DNA of 61,900 bases, taken from contig NZ_AUEK01000019.1 of NCBI RefSeq assembly GCF_000425945.1, forward strand, positions 1 to 61,900, written 5' to 3'. The stretch comes from Candidatus Solirubrobacter pratensis (GTDB taxonomy: Bacteria > Actinomycetota > Thermoleophilia > Solirubrobacterales > Solirubrobacteraceae). Below are positions 1 to 9,382 of the stretch, piece after piece. Position 1 is the stretch's first letter. Each line of letters begins with the position of its first letter. The notes under the pieces were generated by a model. It had not been told where the DNA came from. It saw only the letters and a program-made list of their open reading frames with translations, and searched no databases. A program made the translations under genes and the position numbers.

Positions 1-138
1 GAAGGCCGCATCAGTCACCTCAAGCGACGCTACGGCCTCGACCGATCCCGCCTCAAAGGCCACACCGGCGCCCGCACCTGGGCCGCCTGGGCGATCCTCG
101 CCTACAACCTCGACACGCTCGCCCTCACGACCACCTGA
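1..138 (+). pseudogene. Transposase C-terminus (IS5/ISNCY-like), cut by window edge
   Basis: Frame 1 is open from the first base to a TGA at 136-138 and gives a 45-residue tail. It contains GRISHLKRRYGL and KGHTGARTWAAWAILAYNL. A His-Leu-Lys-Arg stretch followed by a conserved Trp/Ala helix is typical of the last segment of DDE transposases of the IS5/ISNCY kind. The start lies left of the window, so whether the element is intact cannot be judged. Positions 139-331 hold no gene; they are probably the IS end and its junction. Confidence 0.6.
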
Positions 139-331
139 CGCGACCGGCGACGCGATCCGCTGAACGGCCGGCGGGCCCGCCAACCACCGCCCGCCACACC
201 CGTCCGGACCGCCTGACACCATCACCACCGGTCGCGGAGCCGCCCGCCCACGACCCGCCCGATGAACGGCCGCGCCGCCCGCGCGGCCGTTCTCACTTCA
301 CCCGTTTATCCGGGGGAAGTAGCTAGACGCT

Positions 332-778
332 GTGACCGAGTGGCTGCGCGGCTTGCCGGAGCCGCTGTGGGCGGTGTATGAGGCGGGGCCGCCGGGCTTC
401 GCGCTCGCGCGGGCCGCGGAAGCGGCCGGCGTCACGGTGCAGGTGGTCGCGCCTGGCAAGACGCCGCGCGCGGCCGCGGATCGGGTCAAGACCGATCGCA
501 AGGACGCCGAGTTGCTCGCGCGCTTGCTGCTCGCCGGCCGGCTCACGGTGGTGCCGGTGCCGCCGGACTGGCTGGAGGCGGTGCGGCACCTGGCCAGGAC
601 GCGCGAGCACGCGCGCCGAGATCTCGCGCGTGCGCGCCATCGGGTGCCGAAGTTGCTGTTGCTGCACGGCCGCGTCTATGAGGGCGCGACGACGTGGAAC
701 CGCGAGCACCGCCGGCGGCTCGCCGCGCAGACGTTCACGCACATGAGCAGCCCGTCACACGGCCACGCTCGTTCCTAG
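332..778 (+). pseudogene. IS110-family transposase, internal fragment
   Basis: The fragment matches the DEDD catalytic half of IS110-type transposases: TYEAGP-like 'VYEAGPPGFALARA', then 'DRVKTDRKDAELLARLL', then a helical stretch ending near 'TTWNREHRRRL'. Full IS110 transposases are about 330-400 residues. Here the first ~30 residues and the entire C-terminal serine domain are missing, and homology stops about residue 138 before an unrelated tail. It is therefore a dead fragment. It lies 190 bp from another transposase end, so this edge of the window is an IS graveyard. Confidence 0.75.
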
Positions 779-1013
779 ACCGCGCACGCCGGCGACGAAG
801 CCAGCGCCCTGGGCTAGCCGACGCCCGCATCATCAGACTGAAACGCCGACGCGATCTCGACATCGCGCCCGGCCCGGGACCCGAGACCACCCAGACCTGT
901 CCGCCCAGCGACCGCGATCCGCGACTACGAGGTTTCCGATGGAGGACTACGCGTCGCGTGATTCGATAATCGCTCGTCGTTGCGACTGTCGACGCTCCCG
1001 AGGAAGGAGCGAT

Positions 1014-1193
1014 ATGACACGCAGCAGACCCATTACCTTGCTCGCCCGCGCAGCGGTGCTCGCGCTGGTCGGTCCGTCCGTCGCAGCCTGCGGCGGTGTG
1101 GGCGCCGCGACGGCGTCGCCCTTCGCAGGTCACCTATAACGGCCACCCGCTTCAGCTGGTTCGTAAAGGACACGAAGGCCGGCCAGACCACCT
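1014..1193 (+). pseudogene. Remnant of a secreted-repeat lipoprotein (PF03640-like)
   Basis: An ATG at 1014, preceded by GGAAGGAG, opens a typical lipoprotein signal peptide with lipobox-like 'SVAACGG'. The frame ends at about residue 41. The other two frames then carry the pieces 'VTYNGHPLQ' and 'WFVKDTKAGQTT', which fit the consensus of the secreted repeat of unknown function (Tyr-Asn-Gly-His-Pro-Leu ... Asp-x-Lys-x-Gly-Gln-Thr). At least two frameshifts are needed to join them, and the rest of the protein is missing. The intact RBS and start could still express a 41-residue peptide. Confidence 0.55.
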
Positions 1194-1271
1194 GATGGGC
1201 GAGGAGACGCGGCACCGGCTGGCGCAGGCGATGACCGACCTCGGCTACCGCCCCAACGTCGCCGCGCGGAC
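1194..1271 (+). pseudogene. LacI-family DNA-binding domain remnant
   Basis: About 26 residues ('GEETRHRLAQAMTDLGYRP' then NVAART) match the end of the LacI helix-turn-helix and hinge (consensus S-x-x-T-R-x-R-V-x-x-A-x-x-x-L-G-Y-R-P-N-x-x-A-R). Nothing upstream or downstream continues the protein. It directly abuts the lipoprotein remnant and ends about 35 bp before the MFS gene. The repressor that once controlled this spot has probably been lost, leaving the pump without local control (inference). Confidence 0.5.
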
Positions 1272-1306
1272 GTGTTCGTTAACCGCTGGTCACCCAAGGA
1301 GTTTCG

Positions 1307-3004
1307 ATGGCACCCGCAGACCCCGCCGGCTCGAGCACTCCCGCTCTGAACGGTCGAGCATCGGACCGCGCCCCACGTCGATCAGTCCTCCCAGCCACCC
1401 GTCGCGGCCTCGGCCATCCCTGGCTGACGCTGCTGGCGGCCGCGTTCGGCCTGGGGATGATCGGCCTCGACTCGACGATCGTGGCTGTCGCCAACCCGAC
1501 GATTGGGCATCACTTCCACGCGACCCTGCCGCAGTTGCAGTGGGTCACCAACGCCTACCTGCTCGCGCTCGCGGTCACGCTGATCACCGGCGGCAAGCTC
1601 GGCGATCAGCTCGGACGCAAACGCATCTTTCTGATCGGCACGGCCGGGTTCGCGCTCGCGTCTCTGGCGTGCGGCCTGTCCACTTCACTCGGCGAGCTGA
1701 TCGCCTTTCGCGCCGCGCAGGGTCTGTTCGGCGCGATCATCGTCCCGCAGACGCTCGCGACGCTCCGCGCAACGTTCCCGCTCGAGAAGCTCGCCGCCGC
1801 GATCGGGCTCTGGACGATGAGCTCCTCGCTCGGGATCGCATCGGGTCCGATCGCGGGAGGGCTGTTGATCAGTCACACGAGCTGGCGCTGGATCTTCTTC
1901 GTCAACGTCCCGGTCGCGGCGGTATCGCTGCTCGTCGGAACGTGGGTGATCCGCGAATCCCGCGATCAGGCCGAAGGCCGGCGGTTTGACCCGCCCGGGA
2001 TCGCCCTGCTCACCGGCACGCTGTTCACCCTCATTTGGGGCCTGATCGACGCCGAGAAGCACGGCTGGGGTCACTTCACCCCGTTCGCCTGGCTGCTCAC
2101 GGCGGCACTGCTGCTCGTTCTGTTCATCGCATGGGAGATCCGCGAGGAACGCGTCCGCCAGCCGCACATTCCCCTCAGCCTGTTCCGCTCCGCGCAGTTC
2201 TCATCCGGCGTCGTGATGGCGTTGGCCGTGATGATCGGGCTCTACTCCGTGCTGTTCTTCGTCACCCTGTACTTGCAGCGCGTGCACGGGTACACGGCCA
2301 GCCAGACCGGGGTTCGGCTGTTGGCGCTGACCGGGGTGATGGGGATCAGCGCGTTCGCCGGGAGCCGCGCCGTGGCCAAGATCGGACCGCGTGTCCCGCT
2401 GCTCGTCGGCGCGCTGCTGAGCGCCGGGGGACTGATCGGCCTTTCCCGCCTAGGACCACAGACCTCGTTCAGCTCGATCTGGCCGTTCCTGGCGCTCATC
2501 GGACTTGGGTTCGGTCCGGCCCAGACCGCATTCGCGCGAGCGATCGTCGGGGGAGCACCCCCCGGTCAAGCCGGGATCGCCGGCGGCATGACGAGCACCG
2601 CGGTCCAAGTCGGCGGGCTGCTCGGGCTCTCCGTGCTCGGCTCGGTGATCGTCAGCCGCGTCACCTCGACCTTGCCCCACAAGCTGACACAGGCGGGTGT
2701 TCCCGCCCAGCTGGTCCACCAGCTCCAAGGAACCGGCCACAGCATCGCCCAAGGCATCGTCCCGATCCCAAGAGGATTTCCGGCGAGCACCGCTCAGGCG
2801 ATCACCAAGAGCGACCTGCTGGCATTCACAGCCGGCCTCGACGCCGCGATGGCGATCGCCGCCGCGATCGTCTTCGTCACCGGAATCGTGGCCTTCCTGG
2901 CCGTGGGGATCAGCGCCCGGGCGACCCGCGTTGCGGCAGTTCCCAGCGATACCCCACGCGAAGTCGTGGCCGAGCCCTCCGAGCCCTCTCAGAGAGCGGC
3001 CTAG
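1307..3004 (+). CDS. DHA2-type MFS multidrug efflux transporter (EmrB/QacA family)
   Basis: This 565-residue inner-membrane protein probably exports drugs or other hydrophobic compounds using the proton gradient. A ~35-residue polar N-terminus is followed by about 14 hydrophobic segments. Family signatures are visible: 'LDSTIVAVANPTI' in TM1 (motif D1-like), 'GGKLGDQLGRKRIF' (motif A) in the 2-3 loop, and 'GLFGAIIVPQTLA' with 'SGPIAGGLL' (motif C-like) in TM5. Length fits the 14-TM DHA2 group. The start is fixed by AAGGAG six bases upstream of ATG 1307. Substrate is unknown. A LacI remnant lies just upstream, and a pentapeptide-type remnant follows at once. Confidence 0.93.
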   Translation: MAPADPAGSSTPALNGRASDRAPRRSVLPATRRGLGHPWLTLLAAAFGLGMIGLDSTIVAVANPTIGHHFHATLPQLQWVTNAYLLALAVTLITGGKLGDQLGRKRIFLIGTAGFALASLACGLSTSLGELIAFRAAQGLFGAIIVPQTLATLRATFPLEKLAAAIGLWTMSSSLGIASGPIAGGLLISHTSWRWIFFVNVPVAAVSLLVGTWVIRESRDQAEGRRFDPPGIALLTGTLFTLIWGLIDAEKHGWGHFTPFAWLLTAALLLVLFIAWEIREERVRQPHIPLSLFRSAQFSSGVVMALAVMIGLYSVLFFVTLYLQRVHGYTASQTGVRLLALTGVMGISAFAGSRAVAKIGPRVPLLVGALLSAGGLIGLSRLGPQTSFSSIWPFLALIGLGFGPAQTAFARAIVGGAPPGQAGIAGGMTSTAVQVGGLLGLSVLGSVIVSRVTSTLPHKLTQAGVPAQLVHQLQGTGHSIAQGIVPIPRGFPASTAQAITKSDLLAFTAGLDAAMAIAAAIVFVTGIVAFLAVGISARATRVAAVPSDTPREVVAEPSEPSQRAA

Positions 3005-3027
3005 CTGGTGTAGGACCTAGATCGCGA

Positions 3028-3222
3028 AGCCACATCACTGAACGCTTCACACGGGCAATCGACCAGCTCGGCAACCCGTCGATGGACGTCCGGATCGGCG
3101 GCATCTACGCGCTCGGGCGGATCGCGAGCGACTCTCGGCAAGACCACCCGCAGGTGATGGAGGTGCTCACCGCCCACGTCCGCGAGCACCCGCCGGGGCC
3201 CCTCACGGTGTCGCCGAGGTGA
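3028..3222 (+). pseudogene. N-terminal remnant of a pentapeptide-repeat/membrane-associated protein
   Basis: The 64-residue piece contains 'ITERFTRAIDQLG', 'DVRIGGIYALGRIA' and 'HPQVMEVLTAHVREH'. This block normally precedes pentapeptide repeats in large actinobacterial membrane-linked proteins (known family pattern: TERFTxAIxQLGxxxxxVRLGGIYALERIAxDS). The frame has no own start, runs in from the end of the MFS gene in another frame, and stops after VREH plus a few unrelated residues. Both the preceding membrane segment and the following repeats are gone. Confidence 0.6.
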
Positions 3223-3429
3223 TCGGGAGCAGACGGAGCAGGGCGCATCAGGACGGACGTGCAGGCGGCAATGACTGTGATCGGACCGCCAGGTCATCGC
3301 CGTTGCGTTGCTTCTCACGCGACCCCCGGCATCGACTTCGCCCGCGGCCAACGTCCGACACTCCTGCTTTCGCTCGAGGCTGTCGCACAAAGGGGGCTGC
3401 TGTCCGGCGGGTTTAAGAGGATTGCGGGC

Positions 3430-4830
3430 ATGGCGCAGAACTTCTTGGCGTGTGATCGTGAGCAGTCGTTTTTGTTCCCGCCCGACGTCCGCGACTGGCT
3501 GCCCGAAAACCATCTCGCGTGGTTTGTGATTGACGCGGTCGGCGTGATCGATACGTCGCAGTTCTACGCGGCGTATCGGGCGGACGGGCACGGGCGCGCG
3601 GCGTATGAGCCGTCGATGGTGATCGCGCTGTTGCTGTATTGCTGGTCGCGCTCGGTGCGGTCCTCGCGAGCGATCGAACGGGCCTGCGTGGAAGACGTCG
3701 CCTGCCGCGTGATCGCCGCGCAGCAGCGCCCGGACCACGCGACGCTGGCGCGCTTTGTCGTGCGCCACGAGAGCGCGTTGGGTGAGCTGTTCGGGCAGGT
3801 GCTCGAGCTGTGCGCCGACGCGGGCTTGGCGACGGTCGGGATCGTCGCGATCGACGGGACCAAGGTCCACGCCAACGCCCATCGCGACCGGACCATGACC
3901 TACGAGCAGATCGCTGAGGCGATCATCGAGGAAGTGATCCAGACCGACATCGCCGAGACCGCCGTCCACGGTGAGCACCGTGGCGATGAGCTGCCCGAAC
4001 CGGTCGCGACCCCCGAAGGGCGCCAGCGCTGGCTGCGCGCCGCGCGTCAGCGGCTTGAGCAGCGACGTGCTCGCGAGGCGCGGCCGATCCCTCGGTCACG
4101 GGCCTCGCGGTTGCTTGAGGCTCGGCGCCGGCTCGAGCAGGAGCTCGCCGTCGAGCGCGACGCCAACGCGCGCTACGAGGCCTACCGGTCGCGCGGCGTG
4201 ATGAAAAACGGCCGCCGCTTCGGCGGCCCGCCCAAGCCCTACACGCCGCCGGCGACACCTGCGGGCAAGATCAATCTCACCGACCCGGACTCGCGCCTGG
4301 TGCACGGCATGCGCGGTTACATCCAGGGCTACAACGCCCAAGCCGTCTGCAACGAGCAATACCTGATCCTGGCGGCTGAGGTGATGACCGCCTCCCCAGA
4401 CTTCGGGCACCTGCTGCCGATGCTCAACGCCGCTCGGGCCGAGCTCGCCGCCGCCGACGTCAACAGCACACCTGAAGTGGTGCTCGCCGACGCCGGCTAC
4501 TGGCATCTGAACCAGATGAACGAGATCACCGGCGACGGCATCCCGGTACTGATCGCACCTGACTCCAGCCGCCGTGCATCTCCGCGGCCGGGCTGGACCG
4601 GCGGCGCTTATGACTTCATGCGCGCCGCGCTCGCCACCGAACGCGGCAACGAGCTCTACCGGCAGCGCAAACAGCTCATCGAACCGATCTTCGGTCACAC
4701 CAAACACAACCGCGGATTCACCCGCTTCTCCCGACGCGGCCGAGCCGCCGCCCGGACCGAATGGCGACTGATCGCGACCACCCATAACCTCCTCAAGCTC
4801 CACCAGCACTTCACCGCCACGGTCATCTGA
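3430..4830 (+). mobile_element. IS1182-family transposase (apparently intact)
   Basis: A 466-residue DDE transposase. The N-terminal domain begins 'MAQNFLACDREQSFLFPPD' with the family's 'DVRDWLPENHLAWFV'. First catalytic Asp lies in 'VAIDGTKVHANA', the second in 'VLADAGYW', and the catalytic Glu in 'LIEPIFGHTKHNRGFTRF', followed by 'EWRLIATTHNLLKLH'. The frame extends upstream to 3259, but homology starts at Met 3430, which has no strong RBS. No frameshift is visible, so it may be active. Terminal inverted repeats and a target duplication could not be delimited by eye. Positions 4831-5127 downstream hold no gene. Confidence 0.9.
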
Positions 4831-5127
4831 CCGCGGCGGCGGGCGCCGGCCCCGAGCACGAGCACGACCCCTGGCGACGGCCCCGGGCATTCCCCGTTCG
4901 GTGGGGCACCGGAGTTGAGCCCCTCGCCCATCGGTCCCCGCGGACCGCCGACGAAGCGACCAAACCGACTTAGCGCGACAGCCTCGCTCGAAGGGCAGCC
5001 CGGCGTGCGCGTGATTCGGCGTTCGGCGCGGACGGTTGATCATCAGGAAGGGATGCCGTGGCGCCGGTCCGTTAGCGTTGGCCAAAGCCCATCGAAGTGG
5101 CATCCGCCACGTGAAAGGCAGGTCGGC

Positions 5128-5418
5128 ATGCACGCGGTCGTTCGCACCTATTCGGGGCAGGGCGCGTCGGAGCTCTTCGAGCTTCTCGGTCAGCGCGAGA
5201 AGGACGTGAGGGGCATCATGACCGAGGTCGAGGGCTTCGTCAGCTACGTGGCCGTTCGCACCGGGGACGGCGGCGTGGCGGTAACTGTCTGTGACGATAA
5301 GGCCGGCGCGGACGAGTCCTCCCGGCGCGCAGCGGAGTGGGTCAAGGCGAAGCTCAGCGCGCCGGTCGATCCCCCTGCGATCACGGAGGGAGACGCGGTC
5401 CTCCACTTCAGCGCGTAG
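5128..5418 (+). CDS. Small antibiotic-biosynthesis-monooxygenase-like (dimeric alpha-beta barrel) protein
   Basis: This 96-residue cytosolic protein has the alternating strand/helix pattern of the ferredoxin-like ABM fold: 'HAVVRTYSG', helix around 'ELFELLGQREKDVRGIM', 'GFVSYVAVRTGDGGVAVTV', a C-terminal helix 'RRAAEWVKAKL', and a last strand 'EGDAVLHFSA'. Members are small dimers that act as monooxygenases, haem-degrading enzymes or stress proteins; no activity can be assigned here. AAAGGCAGG lies upstream of ATG 5128. It converges on the methyltransferase gene. Domain call is by fold pattern only. Confidence 0.65.
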   Translation: MHAVVRTYSGQGASELFELLGQREKDVRGIMTEVEGFVSYVAVRTGDGGVAVTVCDDKAGADESSRRAAEWVKAKLSAPVDPPAITEGDAVLHFSA

Positions 5419-5521
5419 CGCCACAATCTCGGCATCGCGTGGCGCACGACACCGAGCCGGACCGAGGACAGCAACGGGTGGTGACAACAGTCAGGAATCG
5501 AAACAGGACCCCTCGGGCTGG

Positions 5522-6271
5522 TCAGGTCGCGTCGGAGACGACGAGTCGAAGCGCACCGTCGTAGGTGTCGCCCGTGCGCAGGTGCCCATGCTCGGCGTCC
5601 CACGCGCCCGAGTCGAGCGCCGCCGCGAGACGGCCGACGATGCGCTCCTCGACGCCGGGAGCCAACAGCGCCCACATCGACTGGGCCGCTCGCACAGCGG
5701 GATCGAGCAGAGCCTCGGGGCGACGCCAGAACGCCTCAAGGAAGCCGTCGACGCAATCGCTGGGAGTCTGGATCCGCGCGATGCGCGTGTGTCCGCCGAG
5801 CGCGGCGGCGACAGCGTCAACGCGAGGGAAGCGCGGCCGCTCGATCATCAGTCCCTCAGCCAGGTACTCCTGCTGCCACACCGGCAGCGCTTCGAGGTCG
5901 AACGTGAGCACCACGACGGCGCCGCGCGCGACACGACGCAACTCGGCCAGGCCCGCCGCCGGCGGCTCCCAGTGATGGACCGTGACGCAGGCCATCGCCG
6001 CGTCGACCGCGCCGTCATCCAGCGGCAGCGCCTCGGCGCGCGCGGCGATCGCCGGCGCGGCGCCCGGCGCGCGCTGCGCGCGCATCGTTGCGCTCGGCTC
6101 GATCGCAAGAACCCAGCGGTCCTCCGGCTCATACGAGCCGGCGCCGGCGCCGACGTTCAGCACGGTCGGTGCGTCGCCCAACGCCGCGTGGATGCGCGCC
6201 GCGATTCGCGGATCCGCACGCCTGTGACGCGCGTAGCCGCTTCCGTACTGCTCGTAGTCGACATGCGGCAC
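5522..6271 (-). CDS. Class I SAM-dependent methyltransferase
   Basis: About 249 residues from the GTG at 6271; the frame also has an upstream ATG at 6307, but homology starts at 'PHVDYEQYGSGYARHRR'. Motif I is 'TVLNVGAGAGSYEP', the acidic end of strand 2 is 'LAIEPSATMRAQRA', motif II is 'LPLDDGAVDAAMACVTVHHW', and 'ELRRVARGAVVVLTFD' follows. This is the UbiE/Methyltransf_11 type, usually acting on small molecules. Substrate unknown. It ends about 70 bp from the stop of the membrane protein gene on the same strand, so it could be read through from the sigma-factor operon. Confidence 0.85.
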   Translation of the reverse strand: MPHVDYEQYGSGYARHRRADPRIAARIHAALGDAPTVLNVGAGAGSYEPEDRWVLAIEPSATMRAQRAPGAAPAIAARAEALPLDDGAVDAAMACVTVHHWEPPAAGLAELRRVARGAVVVLTFDLEALPVWQQEYLAEGLMIERPRFPRVDAVAAALGGHTRIARIQTPSDCVDGFLEAFWRRPEALLDPAVRAAQSMWALLAPGVEERIVGRLAAALDSGAWDAEHGHLRTGDTYDGALRLVVSDAT

Positions 6272-6340
6272 GGCCGCGACGCTACACGCATGGCTCTGAA
6301 GCAGCACGCGTCGATGGCGCGAACACGTCGCGACGGGCGG

Positions 6341-7540
6341 TCACGGTAGTCGGAAGGAGACCCTGCCGACGAGCGCGCCGTTGTGGTCAGGCATGGCGAA
6401 CGCGCCGCCCCGGGTCGAGTAGGTGATCAGGCCGTGATAGCGGCCGTGACCGGAGAGCCAGTCGAGCTTGAACACGACGGTCTCGCCGGCCTTGATGTCG
6501 CGCTGGGTCGAGGTTCCGACGCCGCGGCCGGGGTGCTTCTTGGACGGGCTGACGAGGATCAGCCCGTAGGAGCTGCCGGCGTCGGTCACGGCGACGCGGG
6601 CGCGGAAGCTGATGCGGGCATGCCAGTGCTTGCCACGATGGAACGTCGCGATGTGAATCGGGGTGCGGACGTCGGCGCTGTCGACAGGCGGCGCGGCCGG
6701 CGCGGTGTAGCCGGGATTGGCGCATGTATGCGCGGGCCCGGTCGGACCGGAGGGCCCGAGTTTGCAGGAGCTGCCGTCCTTGAAGCGGATCTCGGTGATC
6801 GGGCCGTTGGTGGGATACGGCGTGACGCCAACGCCGCCGATGCCACTGTTGCCGATCCGATCGACGATCAGGTAGGCGCCGTCGTCGCCCGTCGTCGGGA
6901 TCACGCGCGAGCCGACCACGATGCTCTGCGCCTGCGGGCCGAGCGTCCCGTAGTAGAGGATGCGCACGCTGTCCGGGTCGCAGAGCTTGCTCTTGGGCAC
7001 GCCGCTCGTGAACTGCGGCGGCATGCACTCCGCGTTAGGACTCGCGCTGGCCGCGATCCCGCCGAGCGTGATGTTCGCGATCAGCCGGCGAGCGCCGTCG
7101 AGCGACGCGCACGTTCCCGGATGACCGATCCCATCGGCGGGGAAGGGGTGGAAGCGGCCGTCGTTGTGGAAGGCGCCGTCGCGCCCGAGCACCCCGATGC
7201 GTCCGTTGACCAGGCGCCCGGCCTGCAGGCAGCCGAGGCCGCGACTGGTCGTGACCAGCTGCATGCCCCAAGGCGGGCCGCCGTCGGGATCCGCCGTTTG
7301 AACACCCAGCACGCGGCTGCTGCCGCCGGTCACCTGGCCGAGCCCGGTGTGCGGGTTGGACGGCTGCACCGGGTCCTTGGCGGGCGCGCCGATCGGGATC
7401 ACGCCGCCGGCCGCCAGCGCAGCTGTCGTTCCAGCCACGAGCAGCACCGGCAGGCCGAGGCCGAGCTTCAGCGAGAAGCGCCGCCGGCGGGGCGGGAGGA
7501 CGCGTTCGAGCTCGCGTTCGAGTTCCGGGATCAACGTCAT
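6341..7540 (-). CDS. Membrane-anchored protein coupled to ECF sigma factor (anti-sigma-like position)
   Basis: 399 residues. The first ~22 are charged ('IPELERELERVLPPRRRR' faces the cytoplasm), one membrane span lies at about residues 26-46, and a long extracytoplasmic region rich in Gly/Pro follows, with two Cys-containing segments. The start ATG 7540 overlaps the sigma-factor stop as ATGA, so the two are translationally coupled. That arrangement, with a short cytoplasmic N-terminus and single TM, is how many ECF partners are organised, but I see no zinc-binding anti-sigma motif (H-x3-C-x2-C). It may be a sensor or simply a co-expressed surface protein. The function of the outer domain is not recognised. 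Confidence 0.75.
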   Translation of the reverse strand: MTLIPELERELERVLPPRRRRFSLKLGLGLPVLLVAGTTAALAAGGVIPIGAPAKDPVQPSNPHTGLGQVTGGSSRVLGVQTADPDGGPPWGMQLVTTSRGLGCLQAGRLVNGRIGVLGRDGAFHNDGRFHPFPADGIGHPGTCASLDGARRLIANITLGGIAASASPNAECMPPQFTSGVPKSKLCDPDSVRILYYGTLGPQAQSIVVGSRVIPTTGDDGAYLIVDRIGNSGIGGVGVTPYPTNGPITEIRFKDGSSCKLGPSGPTGPAHTCANPGYTAPAAPPVDSADVRTPIHIATFHRGKHWHARISFRARVAVTDAGSSYGLILVSPSKKHPGRGVGTSTQRDIKAGETVVFKLDWLSGHGRYHGLITYSTRGGAFAMPDHNGALVGRVSFRLP

Positions 7541-8073
7541 GGCTTCACATCCCTTCGCAGCGCCGCAATGCCGCGCGAGACCCGCTGGCGCACCACCGCC
7601 GGCGAGCACTCCAGGTCACGCGCGATCACGCCGTAGTCCTCCTCGGCCAGCACACGCCGGCGGACCGCCTCGCGCTGGTCGGCCGGCAGATCCGCCAGCC
7701 ACGCCTCCACCACGGCGCCCTCCGACTCCAGCACCGCTTCCTCCACCGACCGCAGGGTTTGCTCGCTCGGCTCGAGCACGCGCATGCCGAGCCGGCGCCG
7801 CATCTCGCTCTCGACGCGCCCTTCGCGCCACGCGGCGAGCACGACGTGCCGCGCGATGCCGAGCAGCCACGCCCGCGCGCCGCCGACTTCGGGCCGATAC
7901 GCGTCGCGTGACTCGTACGCGCGTGCGAACGTCTCCGCGACCACGTCGATCGTCACCTCGGGATCGCCGACCATCCGGCCGACGAACGTCACCACCGCCC
8001 GCTCATGGCGGCGGTAGAAAGCCCCGAAGGCACCGTCGTCTCGCAGCAGCTTTGCGTCGCCGTCACGGCCCAT
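7537..8073 (-). CDS. ECF-family RNA polymerase sigma factor
   Basis: 178 residues. Region 2 spans about residues 12-80 ('FGAFYRRHERAVVTFVGRM', 'VAETFARAY', 'RAWLLGIARHVVLAAWRE'). Region 4 spans about 120-175 with helix-turn-helix 'LPADQREAVRRRVLAEEDY' and 'IARDLECSPAVVRQRVSRG'. It directs RNA polymerase to a small regulon, typically in response to envelope or oxidative stress. The coupled downstream gene encodes a membrane protein, and both are transcribed away from the secreted-protein gene at 8319. The ~245 bp gap at 8074-8318 probably holds divergent promoters. Confidence 0.93.
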   Translation of the reverse strand: MGRDGDAKLLRDDGAFGAFYRRHERAVVTFVGRMVGDPEVTIDVVAETFARAYESRDAYRPEVGGARAWLLGIARHVVLAAWREGRVESEMRRRLGMRVLEPSEQTLRSVEEAVLESEGAVVEAWLADLPADQREAVRRRVLAEEDYGVIARDLECSPAVVRQRVSRGIAALRRDVKP

Positions 8074-8318
8074 GTCTTCCTATTGCGCCACGGCGGCCCG
8101 TTTTGTGACGAGCGGACCGATGACAACCGCCGAGGACAGGAGGCGATCGGCTACGCGGGCCGCGCCAATCGGTCTCGGCGAACGAGGAGTGGGTTCGCGA
8201 GCGCCCGGCGCGTCGCGAGAGGATCATGCGCCTAGGGCGCGAGCTCTGACCGGGTGCGGGCGCGTCCACCCCTAGGGTGGACCGCGCCGGCCGGCGCACC
8301 GGACACGATGGGTGGCGA

Positions 8319-9023
8319 ATGCTCCGTCGCACGCTCTCCTTCGCAGCGCTGATGGTGCTCGCGGCTCCCGGCGCCGCGCACGCGCGCACGCTCGTGCGCG
8401 TGGACAAGCCGACACCCGTCAGCGCGTCCGGCTCCGACGTCGTCTACAGCCGCAGCGACCCGGCCACGCGTGAGTTCCAGCTCTGGTACGCGCACGGTCG
8501 CGCCGTGCCGATCCCGCTGCCGATCGACGAGCGCACGGTGCCGTTCGATGCCGACCTCGGTCCCGGCCCGCACGGTCATCGTGTCGCCGTCTACTCGCGC
8601 TGCACGTCTGAGCCGCCGTACGACACGGCCGACGAGAACGGCTGGCCGATCCCGTACACGCGCGGCCGCGGCTGCTCGCCGTACGAGGTGGACTTGTTCA
8701 CCAACGTCGAGCGCCGGCTGCGCGCGTCCGACGCGCCCGGCGACGAGGTGCTGCCGCCGCAGTACGCGGACGGCGCGCCCTACTGGGCTCGGCTGTGCCA
8801 GGGCGACCCGGCCGGCTGTCCGGGCCGCGCGGGCCTGATGTAAGCGCGCGGCGCCGCCCGATACCGCGCGCGGATCGGCGGCGAGGACCTGTGGCAGGCA
8901 CGCGTCGGCGACGTCACGCTCGTGCTCCACAACGCGGACGAGTTCGAGCTCTGCGGCCACGGCTGCCCGTTGCAGCCGCCGCGGCACCCGACGTACCTGC
9001 CCAGCCGCGCGCCGTTGGAGTGA
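8319..9023 (+). pseudogene. Secreted protein gene interrupted by an in-frame TAA
   Basis: From ATG 8319 there is a signal peptide ('MLRRTLSFAALMVLAAPGA', cleavage after AHA), then 'TPVSASGSDVVYSRSDP' and a repeated-strand pattern resembling a TolB-like propeller start. The frame stops at TAA 8841-8843. The same frame is then open for 59 codons to TGA 9021 and continues sensibly ('EDLWQARVGDVTLVLHNADE' and 'CGHGCPLQPP'). A single nonsense mutation is the simplest explanation. The product would be about 234 residues with readthrough, or 174 if truncated. Family not recognised. Confidence 0.6.
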
Positions 9024-9204
9024 CCCGCGGGCGTAGGCGCGCGGCGCGACCCATCGAGCCGCAGCCCGCGCCGCCCGCGCCCAGCCGATCAACGCCGTGC
9101 GACCGCTGGCCGCCGACGCCCTCAGCGCAGGCTCGACGGCATTCCGAAGCTCGTACGAGCACGTGATCGCCCGCCGTCAGCCGAAGCGGGCGATGTTGCA
9201 GCTC

Positions 9205-9379
9205 GCCGACCACAGCGGGATCCGGCCGGCGACGGCGGCGGATGTCACCCGCGCGCGACACCCGGGCCGCGATCGCGGCTGCGGGCTTCGAGATCGAGCG
9301 CTGCGAGCGGTTCGCGTTCAGAGCGCTCACGATCGAACCTCGCATCCCGTACATCCTCGGGATCGCGCGACGCCGCTGA
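9205..9379 (+). pseudogene. C-terminal remnant of a SAM-dependent methyltransferase
   Basis: The last ~40 codons (9257-9379) read 'DTRAAIAAAGFEIERCERF' followed by an Arg-rich end 'GIARRR'. This is the usual final strand-helix of UbiE/Methyltransf_11 proteins (consensus: RDT-x-x-x-x-x-x-AGF-x-x-E-x-x-x-F). A shifted frame just upstream supplies 'GGGCHP', matching the Gly-Gly-Cys-His that normally precedes it. No N-terminal Rossmann motif survives. The rest of 9024-9382 shows nothing else. Confidence 0.5.
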
Positions 9380-9382
9380 CCG

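Noticed and set aside
4096..5487. 463-codon minus-strand frame opposite the IS1182 transposase
   Set aside because: Biased shadow composition with no motifs; the plus-strand transposase explains the DNA.
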